NCBI RefSeq assembly: GCF_963678635.1
Contig: NC_087062.1
Coordinates: forward strand, 92,665,845 to 92,729,844
Direction: 5' to 3'
Origin: Symsagittifera roscoffensis
Lineage: Eukaryota > Xenacoelomorpha > Acoela > Convolutidae
DNA: 64,000 nucleotides
Numbering within the stretch: the stretch's first letter is position 1; every line of letters starts with the position of its first letter. The position numbers and the translations under genes are program-made. The notes below the pieces were generated by a model. That model made no database searches. It saw nothing but the letters and a program-made list of their open reading frames with translations, and had not been told where the DNA came from. Below are positions 45,906 to 56,084 of this stretch, piece after piece.

Positions 45906-48433
45906 TTTTTATTATGCAAGAAATAACAAAATCCGCAGAGCGATGAGAATGACAAGCTTATCTGAAAGTATATTCAGGTTCTTTAAATTTGACTAATAGA
46001 TAGAATAGACCATCAAAGGCAAGAACAAGTTAATACAGTATCACCAGCGCTCAGCGTTATAGACAAACAGATCAACTGCTTTAAGTAATTAAATAGATGT
46101 TATTCAAACTAAACTCTCAATCATAGAATTAAAACACGTCTAATCACAGAGAATTCCATTTACTCCATCAATCGCGTTGATTTTTGTGCCCCTTTGTTTT
46201 CCATCATTGAAAAAATTCAATTTTTTACTCAAAATGAAATTCTGAAATGAAGTTTAAAGATACTGAATTGAATAATAATGAGTAAATCTCAGAAGAAAAA
46301 CAGATCTCTTTTATGCCTTTCTGAATAAGTCCAACATTCTTGTTTGTATATTTCAACCAACTCAACTTTCTTGAGTGTATATTTCAACAAACTAAGTTTT
46401 ATCAAGTTTACTTCCTGGCTTTTAACTTGAAGAATCCCATCATTATCTTTTCTTCAAAAACTATTTAGCTTCAACAAACCGAACTTTAATTTCAACGAGA
46501 TAATAATAATAACATTACGAAAGAAGTATAATTGCCAGTAACTTCGTAGCTACTCTAGATTTAAATTTTAAAAAAAGCATCATCCAGAACTTTTGCCTTG
46601 AGAGAGGTTCGAATCTGAGAAAAAAACTATCAAGCAACATCATATTTGGGGTTGATTGGGCATTACAACAAAATTTATCAAATGTTAGCTAAACAAACAG
46701 CAAATGGGTGGAAGACCATTGAGCCACTGCGGTTGAAAAATACTATCCATCCACACAGACTAGCGAGAACACGACAAGAAGCACCTCTAGATATTTTTTG
46801 AAAATCGAGGATTATTTTTACACTAAATTAGCAACTCTAGCCACAAATAAAGCCGAGAACAGATGATATGAAATTTTCACTGCTACAGATCGTGATTATA
46901 GCAAAAAGGCACACAAGTGAACACTTTTTAATGAACAATTTTATGAAAAAAAAGGTTAGGTTAGAAAAAAGGTTCGTATTCAAACAGTGGCTGATTGCTA
47001 GCGTAAAAAGGGAGTTTCAGTTTAAGCAAGCACTGACAAAATCGAATTTTTAAAAATCGATATGAAAATCAGAAAGCCAATTAATATCATTTTCTATAAC
47101 CCTGGACAGATTCAATCAGTGAATTACTCCATGAAAAATAAATTTAAAAGGTTAAGAATTCTTTGCGTACAAGATTTTGAAATAAAGAAGAAAGTTATTC
47201 GTCAAAAAGCCATGTTGAGCCATTGAGAGATGCCATAACTGACCAAAGATAAACACTATATTTACAAAGAGAATAATAAAGCAGAATTTAGCAATAGATA
47301 GAAACTCGCCAAAGGGTCGATTAACTCGAAAAAGTTTAAAATTGTTGTAAATTCTTTTTCCGCACGTGTCAGATTTTTGAAAGAGTTGAAAGATTCAAAT
47401 CAATAGTTTCAACACATAGGCGAAGCAGAGCTTCGCACGACTTGCAATACAACACAAACGTACGTTTCGATATCGAACGTTTGTTTCAATAAAATTAATA
47501 GGGGCCAGCTGGAGGTACGTGCTTGATACTATTTGAACTTTTTGTACAGATGCGATATGAAATGGGTAATTTAAAAAAAAAAAACAGGACTTCGCCCAAA
47601 ACCTGTTGTTTCTCTACTAGAATAAGTAGGAGGAGTGAAAAAGTTTGGAGATATTGGAATTTTCCCAAGGACGTAAAATTTTTATTTAAAAAATTTGTAG
47701 TCGTCGGGTCGGTAAACAAATCATCTCAAACAGTTTTTTCGGTTGATCCCATTTACCCAAGAAAAATTGAGAGATCAATTTATGATTAAAGTCAAATAGT
47801 TTGAAAAAACGGTAAAAGAAAACAAAAACGGACTTTTCCGAGAATCATAGCTTTTTGTAACAAAAAAAATAAGGATTCAAGCAACCTGTAATTTCGATCG
47901 CACTCAAAAATTCAGATTTGAAACGCTAGTTCTCGAGAAAAAAAATCAAAAACAGAGCTTTACATGCTTTTCACCGTCTCTACCAAGCCAGTACTTTCGG
48001 TGGTCTTTCTAACATCGGGTCGACAAAAAACGTTACTGCTTTCGGCTTCGGTCAAAACACTCAAATTAACTTAATTACATGCAGAAATAGTGAGCTCATG
48101 GCTGGGTCTCAGTATCCTCAGACCACGAGGTCACTCCTAAAATCAGGGCTACTACTATTTATTGAATTAATATTGTTTTTGTTCAGTAAATAAAAATCAT
48201 CATTTCCATCGAAGATGGATCAACCCTTTCCGCCAACTCCTAGCTTCTCATCCTAGCAAAATGAATTCAGATGTTAATTAAATTCAATTCAGGACATAAA
48301 AGGGAAGCTAAAAGTTTGTATAAAATGCTAGTTTCAGTCCCGAGACCCCTCCGGATTCATGAATCCGGGGAAATAAGACCTCTATTTTCCTTCCGGAAGG
48401 CTGTCTTCTACCCTTCGACGTTGTTCGCAACGG
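45906..48433. other. Intergenic DNA before the retroelement region
   Basis: AT-rich, no supported gene. A B-box-like GAGGTTCGAATCTGAG lies at about 46604-46619 and an R2 start at 47411-47465 (GGCGAAGCAGAGCTTCGCAC). The ORF at 47523-47789 shows no known features. Confidence 0.55.
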
Positions 48434-48637
48434 ACTTGCAACAATCGTCTTCTTGCCCATATCTTTTTCACTTCCATCGGAATGTTTAGAATCTTGCCCA
48501 TTGTCTCAAAAATATCTAAATCTTTTAGACAATCCAATTTTTGCAACTGTTCTCTCGTTGGCGCCTCCTGTCTATTGTTTTCTCTCACATGAGCCTTCAG
48601 CCATTGTATCACCATCATAACTCCCACTATCACTATC
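48434..48637 (-). mobile_element. Inverted fragment of the retroelement's 3' gene block
   Basis: The minus strand codes AHVRENNRQEAPTREQL, KLDCLKDLD and KILNIPMEVKKIWAR, matching the plus-strand ORF at about 62936-63130 at roughly 80% or more. Similarity starts and stops sharply at 48637 and 48434. It therefore belongs to a second, rearranged copy lying in opposite orientation. Its flank at 48351-48368 is a perfect 18-base palindrome, CCGGATTCATGAATCCGG. Confidence 0.8.
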
Positions 48638-48639
48638 GT

Positions 48640-51554
48640 AACGGATGCTCATATTAACGCCCTTAATAGGCCTAAACCGCCGGGACGGAAGGGTAGTTCG
48701 GAATGCGGAAGCCTTCCGGATTACCGTGAATAGCTTTTTAACCTATTTAAGACCGAAAATTCACGTATCAGGAAGGGTGGGGGGATCGGCCATTCCCTCG
48801 TTCCCTGAGAGGTTTGTGACCAAAAACACTTAAAGATATATGAAAAAACCAAACAAAAAGTAGTATAGTACCCAAGAAAAACAAAAAACATAAAAAACAA
48901 CCGAAAAAACCAAAAACAGTAAAAAAAAAAGTAAAAAATCAGTAGAAATCATCACCCCAGACAAGATGTGATCCGACCCTCCCGTTTGTTGTTGATAGAT
49001 ATATTAATGTTACAGGCATTTATATCAGTCAGGATTGTTACGATCATTTTTGTAGCCCGTTTGTGAGGCTTGTACTGTAGGGTTATTTGAGCATTTAAGC
49101 ACGTTAATGATAAATTGCGCTCAATCCGGAAGGGTCAGCTGATTTGCGCTCAATTCGGAAGGGTATTGGGAGAAGACTGATCCGTCAAGCAGTACAAGGA
49201 GCAACAAGAAGGGGCTCAACGACAAAAACAATCGACTGTTAGGTAACGTTAACAAGTTTTGTATCCCTTTTGGTACAAAAAGTAAGATAGTAATCTGTGG
49301 GGGGCTCGACAGTGCTGCACTGTAGTGACCCTTCACCGAACTGCGAATATCCGAGTTGAGCACCTTAATTCGGATATTAAACAAACCCGGAGGGGTATAG
49401 TATTACTAATACTATTACTTATGTAGCCTTTATTACTACTTTTATACCGTTTTTCAGTGAAAAATACAGAAAGCAGACCGGTTTTTAGGGTCAAAATAGC
49501 GATATATTGATCCCCCCACAAGTCGCGATTTTTGAGATATCGATACTTTTTGAATCAGAAAAAAGCGCTAAAGTAGTGTGTTACATCGCAACTGCACTAC
49601 CATAATATATAGAACCGGTTAAGTCTAATTCGAAAGTGGTTGGAACTATTTTGGAACCAAAAACCGAATTTTCGTGATTTTTATGAAAACAAAACACTAG
49701 AAAATCAGAAAATTTTTTGTAATTTTTGAGTTAGAACAGTAAAAATAGTTGTTCGGACGACGTCCACTAGTGAATCTACAAGTTTTAAGACCCGCTACCC
49801 GAAAGCCTTCCGGGTTGCGGAGAAATCGAACTTAACGTGTTTGATTTGGTGGATTCATCAATCCGGAGGGGTACAGGTAGCATAGTTTTTCGCAAATTTT
49901 TTCAACTAAAGCGTTTTAAATCGGGTTTGTTGTATCGAGCTAGAAAAGTATAGGCCTTTTGAGCTCGGATGAATAATTTTTAGGTCGAAAGGAACAGAAT
50001 TGCGGAAAAAGTTAGGCGGAACCTATAAGAGAGAAATTTTTTGACTTTAGAAAAAAAGACGTTTTTGTAAATAACTTTGGAGCTACTGGGCACATCTAGT
50101 TGATCTTGGTACCAATAGATCAGAAATTATCTGAGCTTACTGATAAGGACAAAAGGTTTTCGGAAAAGTAAGCGTGAAAATTTTTTGAGGTTGTTTTTAG
50201 CAAGTTCACCAATTTGGGAGGGTAGACCCTTCACGTTTTATAAATTTCTTTTAGAAAAGCCCTTATACCCCTACCAAAAGGTAATAGCGGTTGAATAAAG
50301 TAACTTTAGGCCGTTCTAGACGAAAAGGGAAGGCTAAAGGCACAGAAAAACTTTAATCGAGCCGAAGTTAGGCGAGCGATAAGACCCTTCACCGTTAGTG
50401 TGAATTGTCAAATAAGAGGCTTAACTTCAATCCGGAAGGGTCTAGGAAGGTAGTACATACCCTTCCTAGTTAATTGAAAAAGCAAAATTGCATCGGAGAA
50501 CGTATCCGGAGGGGTATAGGTTGAAAGAAGGAAATCTCCGAAAAGCTACTTTTACAAAACCGGAGGGCTCCCAATCCGGAGGGGTAAAAAAAAAAATTTT
50601 GCTAATTCGGAGGGGTCCGAATCCGGAGGGGTCTTATAGCTGCTAATTCGGAGAAGTCCAAATCCGGAGGGGTTTTATACTAACCAACTCAGAGGGGTCC
50701 CAATCCGGAGGGGTCTAAATTTTGTCCGGAAGGTTCCTATTTGTGCCAATCCGGAGGGGTATTATTTTATTAAAGGACTTAGGTAGACGGAAGAAAGACT
50801 AAAGTGAGAGGTATTAGGTTATTAGCAGACAGGCTAGGAATCAGTGACTGCACTGGTAACTTGCCTTTCAATAGAAACCAGACCAAAACAAAACAGGTCC
50901 GAACTCGGATATTCGCGACACTAAGTCTAAACTAAAAAGAGCGTAATTCATTGGTGTGGATTGTAAAACAATACGGTTTTGTGAAAAGTGACTGCCCTGA
51001 GGATTGTAGTAGGTCTAGCTCGGGCAGTCCAAAGGCAGATAGGTAACACAGTACTCGGTGGGTGCAATAGATGCCCACCTGAGAAAATTACTGCCTTCAA
51101 AGTTTTGTCTGTTTGGTGCAGCACCGAGCAGGGAAAGCTTTTTCTTTAAAAGACGAGTTCGACTATTGTACTGCGACCGACTAAAAGTACAAAACACATA
51201 CGTTTTTTTTTATAGAAGTATTCATATTCTATCATTAAATATAATATGTTTTTTTCTTTTTGTTTTTGATTTTAAGTCTACATAAACTGTGCTTGATTGG
51301 GTAGTGAGTACACTATCTTTTAAATTGACTAATAACATCATATTGTGCTAGTACTCAAATTTTACGACCGATAATCGGTTAGTGTGAATAAATTGTATAC
51401 AAACTGTACTCTGATAACATACAGGGATTCGTGGTTACTATTTTATAGAATCTTGTGAAATTTATTGTGTTGTGTCATTATTATTGGTAGTCAAACAATA
51501 AGGTCACTAGCAATCGAATTAAGTGTATAGGCATTAAGAAGTGACAAATAGAGA
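48640..51554. repeat. Noncoding region rich in CCGGAGGGGT motifs, probable LTR/leader of the retroelement
   Basis: No coding ORF. The exact 10-mer CCGGAGGGGT occurs at 49387, 49863, 50506, 50576, 50623, 50664, 50705 and 50751, usually preceded by AAT. Near-copies such as CCGGAAGGGT sit at 49126 and 50432, with TCGGAGGGGT variants between. The last six fall in 255 bases, spaced 41-70 bases apart. The region ends at the first retroelement ORF. No matching LTR is visible at the right side of the window, so its role as LTR or 5' leader is inferred. Confidence 0.6.
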
Positions 51555-51638
51555 ATGAGTCTAGACAAGTCAAGGATACCTAAACGAGGTAATAGCTCTA
51601 GGAAATTCATACCTGAAAAGCAAAGAAAAAAACGATGA
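51555..51638 (+). CDS. Short basic leader ORF (27 residues)
   Basis: ATG at 51555; the TGA at 51636-51638 overlaps the ATG of the next ORF (ATGA at 51635). The product is strongly basic (ends EKQRKKR). The overlap resembles termination-reinitiation coupling. It could equally be an upstream ORF without protein function. Confidence 0.4.
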   Translation: MSLDKSRIPKRGNSSRKFIPEKQRKKR

Positions 51639-52219
51639 CCGATCCTTTTGTGGATTGGATCAAACGAGCCCGGACTGACAAAGGGGAGACGGTTTCAGGC
51701 AGAATGGTTAAAACGAGAAGTCAGAAGACCTCAGAAGAGCAAAAAGAACTGTTAGAAGTGGAGTTCAATACGGACCATGCCATGAACGACAACCAGGAAG
51801 TACATGGACTGGAAGGGAGAGGCAGAAGGCCGGCGAGTGAATCTACTCCGGTAGAACAAGGCCATGATTTTGCCACTTCCACCGGGACATTGGATCGAGA
51901 GGAGATGTTGGAACTGTCCGACATCTCAACTGAAATAGCGGCAACTAGAAGATCTCCAACAGACAACAGTATGATGGCAGGCGAGACTGAGAAACAAACA
52001 ACGTCATCATCGTTCTCAGAAAGAATGAGGAACACCTTAGGAAACATCTTTCCATTCACCATGGGAGGGGGCGCAGGAAAACAAGGTGAATCCCAGGAGA
52101 GGAGGACGAAGAAGAGCAAGTGGACTTTGGGTCTCAAGTCAGCCTCAATAGTTCGACCCAGGAGAATGAGGCATACGTCGGAAGAGAGACTGGAACCATG
52201 GACAAATTTGGTGTGGTGA
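51635..52219 (+). CDS. Gag-region ORF 1, N-terminal part
   Basis: ATG at 51635, 194 codons. The start, MTDPFVDWIKRA, is followed by a low-complexity polar region. The frame that continues as protein-like downstream (from about 52120) is a different one, so the true product was probably longer. No family domain was recognised; assignment to gag rests on position. Confidence 0.55.
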   Translation: MTDPFVDWIKRARTDKGETVSGRMVKTRSQKTSEEQKELLEVEFNTDHAMNDNQEVHGLEGRGRRPASESTPVEQGHDFATSTGTLDREEMLELSDISTEIAATRRSPTDNSMMAGETEKQTTSSSFSERMRNTLGNIFPFTMGGGAGKQGESQERRTKKSKWTLGLKSASIVRPRRMRHTSEERLEPWTNLVW

Positions 52220-53016
52220 GAACGATAAGCAAAGAGGCAAACACACCGGGCCAGTCGAGAGGCTTCGCGATTATGACAAATTCAGAGCCGCAAACTGGAG
52301 AGAGTAGAAACAGAGGGCTAGGCAACGCATTGGCGGATCATGAGGTGGATAATGAAAAGACGTCGAGGCAGAGAGTCAAAGGCCGGATCTCGACCACCTT
52401 GAAGAGACCTGGGACCGACAGGGTTACACCGCCACTAGTGACGCCACTCGTGGATAACGGGGCAGCACTAGAAGGAGCCTTAAACAACATAGTGGACAGT
52501 TTAGGAGAACAAAATGAACAGATGTCCATAAGAATGAGTGAACTAGAAAGGGCAGCTCACATTGAAAGAGAAAGTCTGCGGGGAGAAATAAACCGCAATA
52601 GACAAGAAGTTGGCAGGAGCGAAAAACGCTTGAAAGAAAGAACGGACGAGCATATGGCAAAGAACTTGTCGCGAATGTCAAGAGAAGCGGAACAGCGAGA
52701 GCTACGCTTAAGAGACGACATGGAGAAGTTAAGAATTCAGCAAGAGCAGTCTCTTGGGACTCTTGACACAAAGATAGACGCGATGACGGAGAGGCGAACT
52801 CAGGCTATCATGGATAGGTTGGACGGGCTACTAAGCAGCAAGAGTGGACCAAAAGAAGGGGAACCGAACTCGGGAGGTCCCAGCAGGGAGCCGAAGGTGA
52901 ACTTCAATGAACATCAAAAGAGGAAGACGTATGGATCCACTAGAGGCAGGGGCAGTTCATCAGGCTATGCCACAAGGGATAATAGAACATGGGGCCCGAA
53001 CAGTAGAGCAAGTTAA
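52120..53016 (+). CDS. Gag-region ORF 1, coiled-coil part, frame-shifted
   Basis: 298 codons in a different frame from the previous ORF, overlapping it by 100 bases. Residues about 125-240 are rich in Glu, Arg, Leu and Gln with heptad-like spacing (MSELERAAHIERESLRGEIN), predicting a coiled coil. The end is Gly/Arg-rich (STRGRGSSSGYATRDNR), like nucleic-acid-binding tails. It stops at 53016, after which coding moves to another frame. Confidence 0.55.
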   Translation: MDFGSQVSLNSSTQENEAYVGRETGTMDKFGVVRTISKEANTPGQSRGFAIMTNSEPQTGESRNRGLGNALADHEVDNEKTSRQRVKGRISTTLKRPGTDRVTPPLVTPLVDNGAALEGALNNIVDSLGEQNEQMSIRMSELERAAHIERESLRGEINRNRQEVGRSEKRLKERTDEHMAKNLSRMSREAEQRELRLRDDMEKLRIQQEQSLGTLDTKIDAMTERRTQAIMDRLDGLLSSKSGPKEGEPNSGGPSREPKVNFNEHQKRKTYGSTRGRGSSSGYATRDNRTWGPNSRAS

Positions 53017-53189
53017 ATGGGGAACAGACAGACCTCTAATGAACGACCAACGCAAGGCACACATGCGACTGGGAGAAGTGATTCCGGTAACAGGGGGCAT
53101 GCAAGCACGGGGAGGAGTCATGTGGGCCAAGCGGGAAACCATCACGGCGATTCGGGGATGCCACAGCCTTTGAACCCCTAAACAGATCT

Positions 53190-54872
53190 TTGGAGACATT
53201 CGTTACAAGGTTATCCAGAACCAATGAACGCAGTGAGAAGTCCAGAAGAGTCTTTAAGAAAGCAAGATGCTATAAAGATGAATCTGATGGCTGTATTGAT
53301 ACCTGGATAGAGGTAATGAAGCTGCATTTCGAGGAAGACGACTTGTCGGAGAGACAGGAATGCAGTGCGCTCACCAGCAACTTGGAGGGGACAGCCCTGA
53401 ACTGTGTCATGGCCAAGAAGCAATATCAGCGTGACACAGCTGAGAAAATCTTCGAAATCTTGTCAAACCGTATCGGATCAGGGGTGCAGGGGCACCAAGC
53501 GATGATGCGCTTCGAGAAACGGAGGCAACGAGAAGATGAAACCATAGACAAGTTTCTCGATGAATTGGAAATGCTGAGAAGACGCAGCCAACCGGATGAG
53601 TCAAACCGAAGGATAAACCTGGCCGTAGCCTCAAAATTCATCGATGGTGTGAAGAATGATGAACTTCGAACAATGCTAGCAACGCACTACACACCACTAT
53701 CAACCAATGCGCCAACACCAGAGGAGTTGAGGCTCAAGTCAAAAGAGTATCTCTTGTTGAAACCTCCTTCGAGATCTGGATACTACAAGATCAATTATGG
53801 AAATTTTAACAACGGACCAGCAAACCAAGGGAACAATTGGTACAAACCGAGGGATGATATGGACAAGAGACGCTCTTGTGCCAATTGCAGTTCAACGGAC
53901 CATCATGTGTCAGCATGCCCAACTTACAAACAAGGCAAGAAAGCAATAGGCTTTAGCCTCGAGGACGAAGATGCGTCAGAATTGGACCATGAGGATTTCA
54001 TGAGAGGAGTAATTGCAAAATTCGGCCCAAGGTGTTTCTTTTGCAACTTGAAATGTCATTTTAAATCAGATTTACCGCAATTCTGGGATGCAGTGGCAGA
54101 CATCAAGCATCCAAGGCATGAAGAAGCTTTGTCAGGAGTGAAAGCCAGCAAGGCTCGCCTTTTGAGTGAAGCGGAGGCACGCAGAAAGGATAAACCTCAA
54201 GAGCTGGCGGCAAAGAAAATGCAAGCGGTAACAGAGGAGACACGTGAATCGGAACCAGCAACTGCGGCCGATGACTTCAAGATCGATTATAGGGCAGCCG
54301 CGAGGGATGCTCTAAATAGAGTGCAGCAGGAACTGGTGACGAAAGAGATCGAACAAAAAGTGAAACTTGAACTGGATAATGAGAAACTACAGGAGCAACT
54401 GAATACCTTCGAAGCAACGGAGATCGAGGAGACTAAAGCACCTAGCAGTTTGAGCATGAAACTTAATGTGATCTCCGATCAGAGGTTCGGCATGGTGCCA
54501 CAAGGAAGCAAAATACAGTCGATAATCTCAGTGGCCGGACATCAGGTAATCAGAAATCTGAGTGAACCATCCGAGTTCACTTTGATTCATTTGGACACAT
54601 ATGCAGATTATCTGAGGCAGATGGAGCCACGCACTGAGTCGAGAGCTGTGCGAGCACTACTAACAACGGGTGGCCCTCGCATGAAGAAACTTCATGGATG
54701 CTACCTAGAGGTTTATGGGCCGTATCAAGTGATGCTGAACGTGGATGGAATCAGTATCTACACCAGGACTTATGTAACAACAGATGATGACCAAATGGGG
54801 CAGATCTATTTGGGTGAGGAGGAACTCAAAGTCCGCAGGATAGGCCATGACGCCATGATACATTGGGTATGA
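53190..54872 (+). CDS. gag: Gag polyprotein with CCHC zinc knuckle
   Basis: 560 codons; the frame is open from about 53140, so the true start is upstream of the TTG at 53190. Residues about 25-200 match the retrotransposon gag capsid pattern: W at IDTWIEVMKLHF, then LEGTALNCV, then RFEKRRQREDETIDKFLDEL. A knuckle CANCSSTDHHVSAC fits C-x2-C-x4-H-x4-C. A second, CFFCNLKCHFKSDL, has Leu in place of the last Cys. A helical segment rich in Glu/Lys follows. The ORF ends at TGA 54872, just before the protease active site in another frame. Confidence 0.85.
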   Translation: METFVTRLSRTNERSEKSRRVFKKARCYKDESDGCIDTWIEVMKLHFEEDDLSERQECSALTSNLEGTALNCVMAKKQYQRDTAEKIFEILSNRIGSGVQGHQAMMRFEKRRQREDETIDKFLDELEMLRRRSQPDESNRRINLAVASKFIDGVKNDELRTMLATHYTPLSTNAPTPEELRLKSKEYLLLKPPSRSGYYKINYGNFNNGPANQGNNWYKPRDDMDKRRSCANCSSTDHHVSACPTYKQGKKAIGFSLEDEDASELDHEDFMRGVIAKFGPRCFFCNLKCHFKSDLPQFWDAVADIKHPRHEEALSGVKASKARLLSEAEARRKDKPQELAAKKMQAVTEETRESEPATAADDFKIDYRAAARDALNRVQQELVTKEIEQKVKLELDNEKLQEQLNTFEATEIEETKAPSSLSMKLNVISDQRFGMVPQGSKIQSIISVAGHQVIRNLSEPSEFTLIHLDTYADYLRQMEPRTESRAVRALLTTGGPRMKKLHGCYLEVYGPYQVMLNVDGISIYTRTYVTTDDDQMGQIYLGEEELKVRRIGHDAMIHWV

Positions 54873-55646
54873 AGCAGATATGACCGCACATCTGCTCGAC
54901 ACCAACGGAACAGAAATCGGAGTCACGGAGTGAGTGTGATGCCGATAAAAACTTGGGAAAGAATGGGCTTCACGAGGGAAGATCTAATTCCAACGAATCT
55001 CCGACTGGCCGCCGCGAATCGAGGAGCTATTTGCGTGGCCGGAAGAACACCAATAATGGTCCTTCACATGGGAGGACGGGATCTTTGGATGAGCTTCCTG
55101 GTGGTAGAGAATTTGGACGACGCTGACCAATTCATCTTGGGCAGAGATTTTGTCAGGAATTTTGACGTGATGATTGACTTGAACAACGGTCTGATACGGA
55201 TTAGAAACTCGGACCGGAAGTATGTTAAGAGACCAATTAATAGGATAATAAATGACGAAAACAAGGTACCAATTGTTTTAGATAGAAAAGTAAAACTACA
55301 GCCAGGACAAGCTGTGGTGGCAGTTTTTAGAATGAGAAATTTGAATTCGTTAAGTGATAGTAAACAGGTTTGCTTAGTACCGAATCCAAATAGTCAGAGT
55401 TCGGTGATTTTAGGCCGGAGCTTCTCGGTAACGCGAAACGGACTGTGTGTCAGTGTGTTATTGAACACACTGGACACCACGGTTTCAATCCAGCGTGGAA
55501 AGAAGCTTGGCTACGCTTTGCCGATGAGGACCGACTATGAGGAGACACAAAACTTGAAGAAACATAGTGTGAAAGACTGTCCTTATCATGCCAATAAAGA
55601 TAAAATTTTAAAGAGGATTAATGAATTAAAATCTATTCATAAATAG
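54873..55646 (+). CDS. Retroviral-type aspartic protease, frame-split
   Basis: The open part is 54930-55646 (238 codons; GTG at 54930 is only an ORF-edge start). The active-site stretch lies just upstream in another frame, near 54897: LLDTNGTEIG, with Asn between Thr and Gly where the family has DTG or DSG. Downstream: TWERMG, NLRLAAANRGAICVAGR, then QFILGRDFVRNFDVMIDL, the ILGxDF motif that closes the protease fold. The C-terminal part reads as the linker to reverse transcriptase. Confidence 0.75.
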   Translation, partial: SRYDRTSARHQRNRNRSHGVSVMPIKTWERMGFTREDLIPTNLRLAAANRGAICVAGRTPIMVLHMGGRDLWMSFLVVENLDDADQFILGRDFVRNFDVMIDLNNGLIRIRNSDRKYVKRPINRIINDENKVPIVLDRKVKLQPGQAVVAVFRMRNLNSLSDSKQVCLVPNPNSQSSVILGRSFSVTRNGLCVSVLLNTLDTTVSIQRGKKLGYALPMRTDYEETQNLKKHSVKDCPYHANKDKILKRINELKSIHK

Positions 55647-55652
55647 TTTTCA

Positions 55653-56084
55653 ATGAAATCCGAAACGGACGATGGCTTATCAAGCTGCTCGAATTTTCCG
55701 GAACGCCCCTCGTCATACGAACTAGAATCTGACAAACCGGTTTTGCCAGAGATAGAACATTTAAAAGGAAAAATAGGTGAGGGAGATTTCGAAAAATTGC
55801 GGGACCTCCTAAATTGGAACGCAGATGTATTTTCAAAACATAAGGCGGATATCTGTTGCTGTAATTTCGTCGAACACGAAATCGAACTTGAAGAGGGCGC
55901 CGTTCCCCATAGGGAAGGCGCAAGACAAATGACGCCACACAAATCGGAAGCGTGCCGAGCGGAAATAGAAATGTTGCTTGAATACGACATGATAGAACCC
56001 TCGAAATCGCCCTGGGCTTGCGGGGTAGTAATGGCGAAAAAGAAAGGGGGCAGCTTAGATTTTGTTGCGACTTTCGTTACTTGA
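55653..56084 (+). CDS. Reverse transcriptase, N-terminal part
   Basis: 143 codons. It contains HEIELEEGAVPHREGARQM and EIEMLLEYDMIEPSKSPWAC, followed by VVMAKKKGGSLDF, which match the start of gypsy RT (P.R..P......E....L..G.I.PS.SPW.....VVKKK). The frame is lost near 56050, within an A/G-rich run, where RT continues in another frame. Confidence 0.85.
   Translation: MKSETDDGLSSCSNFPERPSSYELESDKPVLPEIEHLKGKIGEGDFEKLRDLLNWNADVFSKHKADICCCNFVEHEIELEEGAVPHREGARQMTPHKSEACRAEIEMLLEYDMIEPSKSPWACGVVMAKKKGGSLDFVATFVT

Noticed and set aside
47523-47789. Plus ORF of 88 codons near 47.6 kb
   Set aside because: Lys-rich and without features; likely chance in AT-rich DNA.
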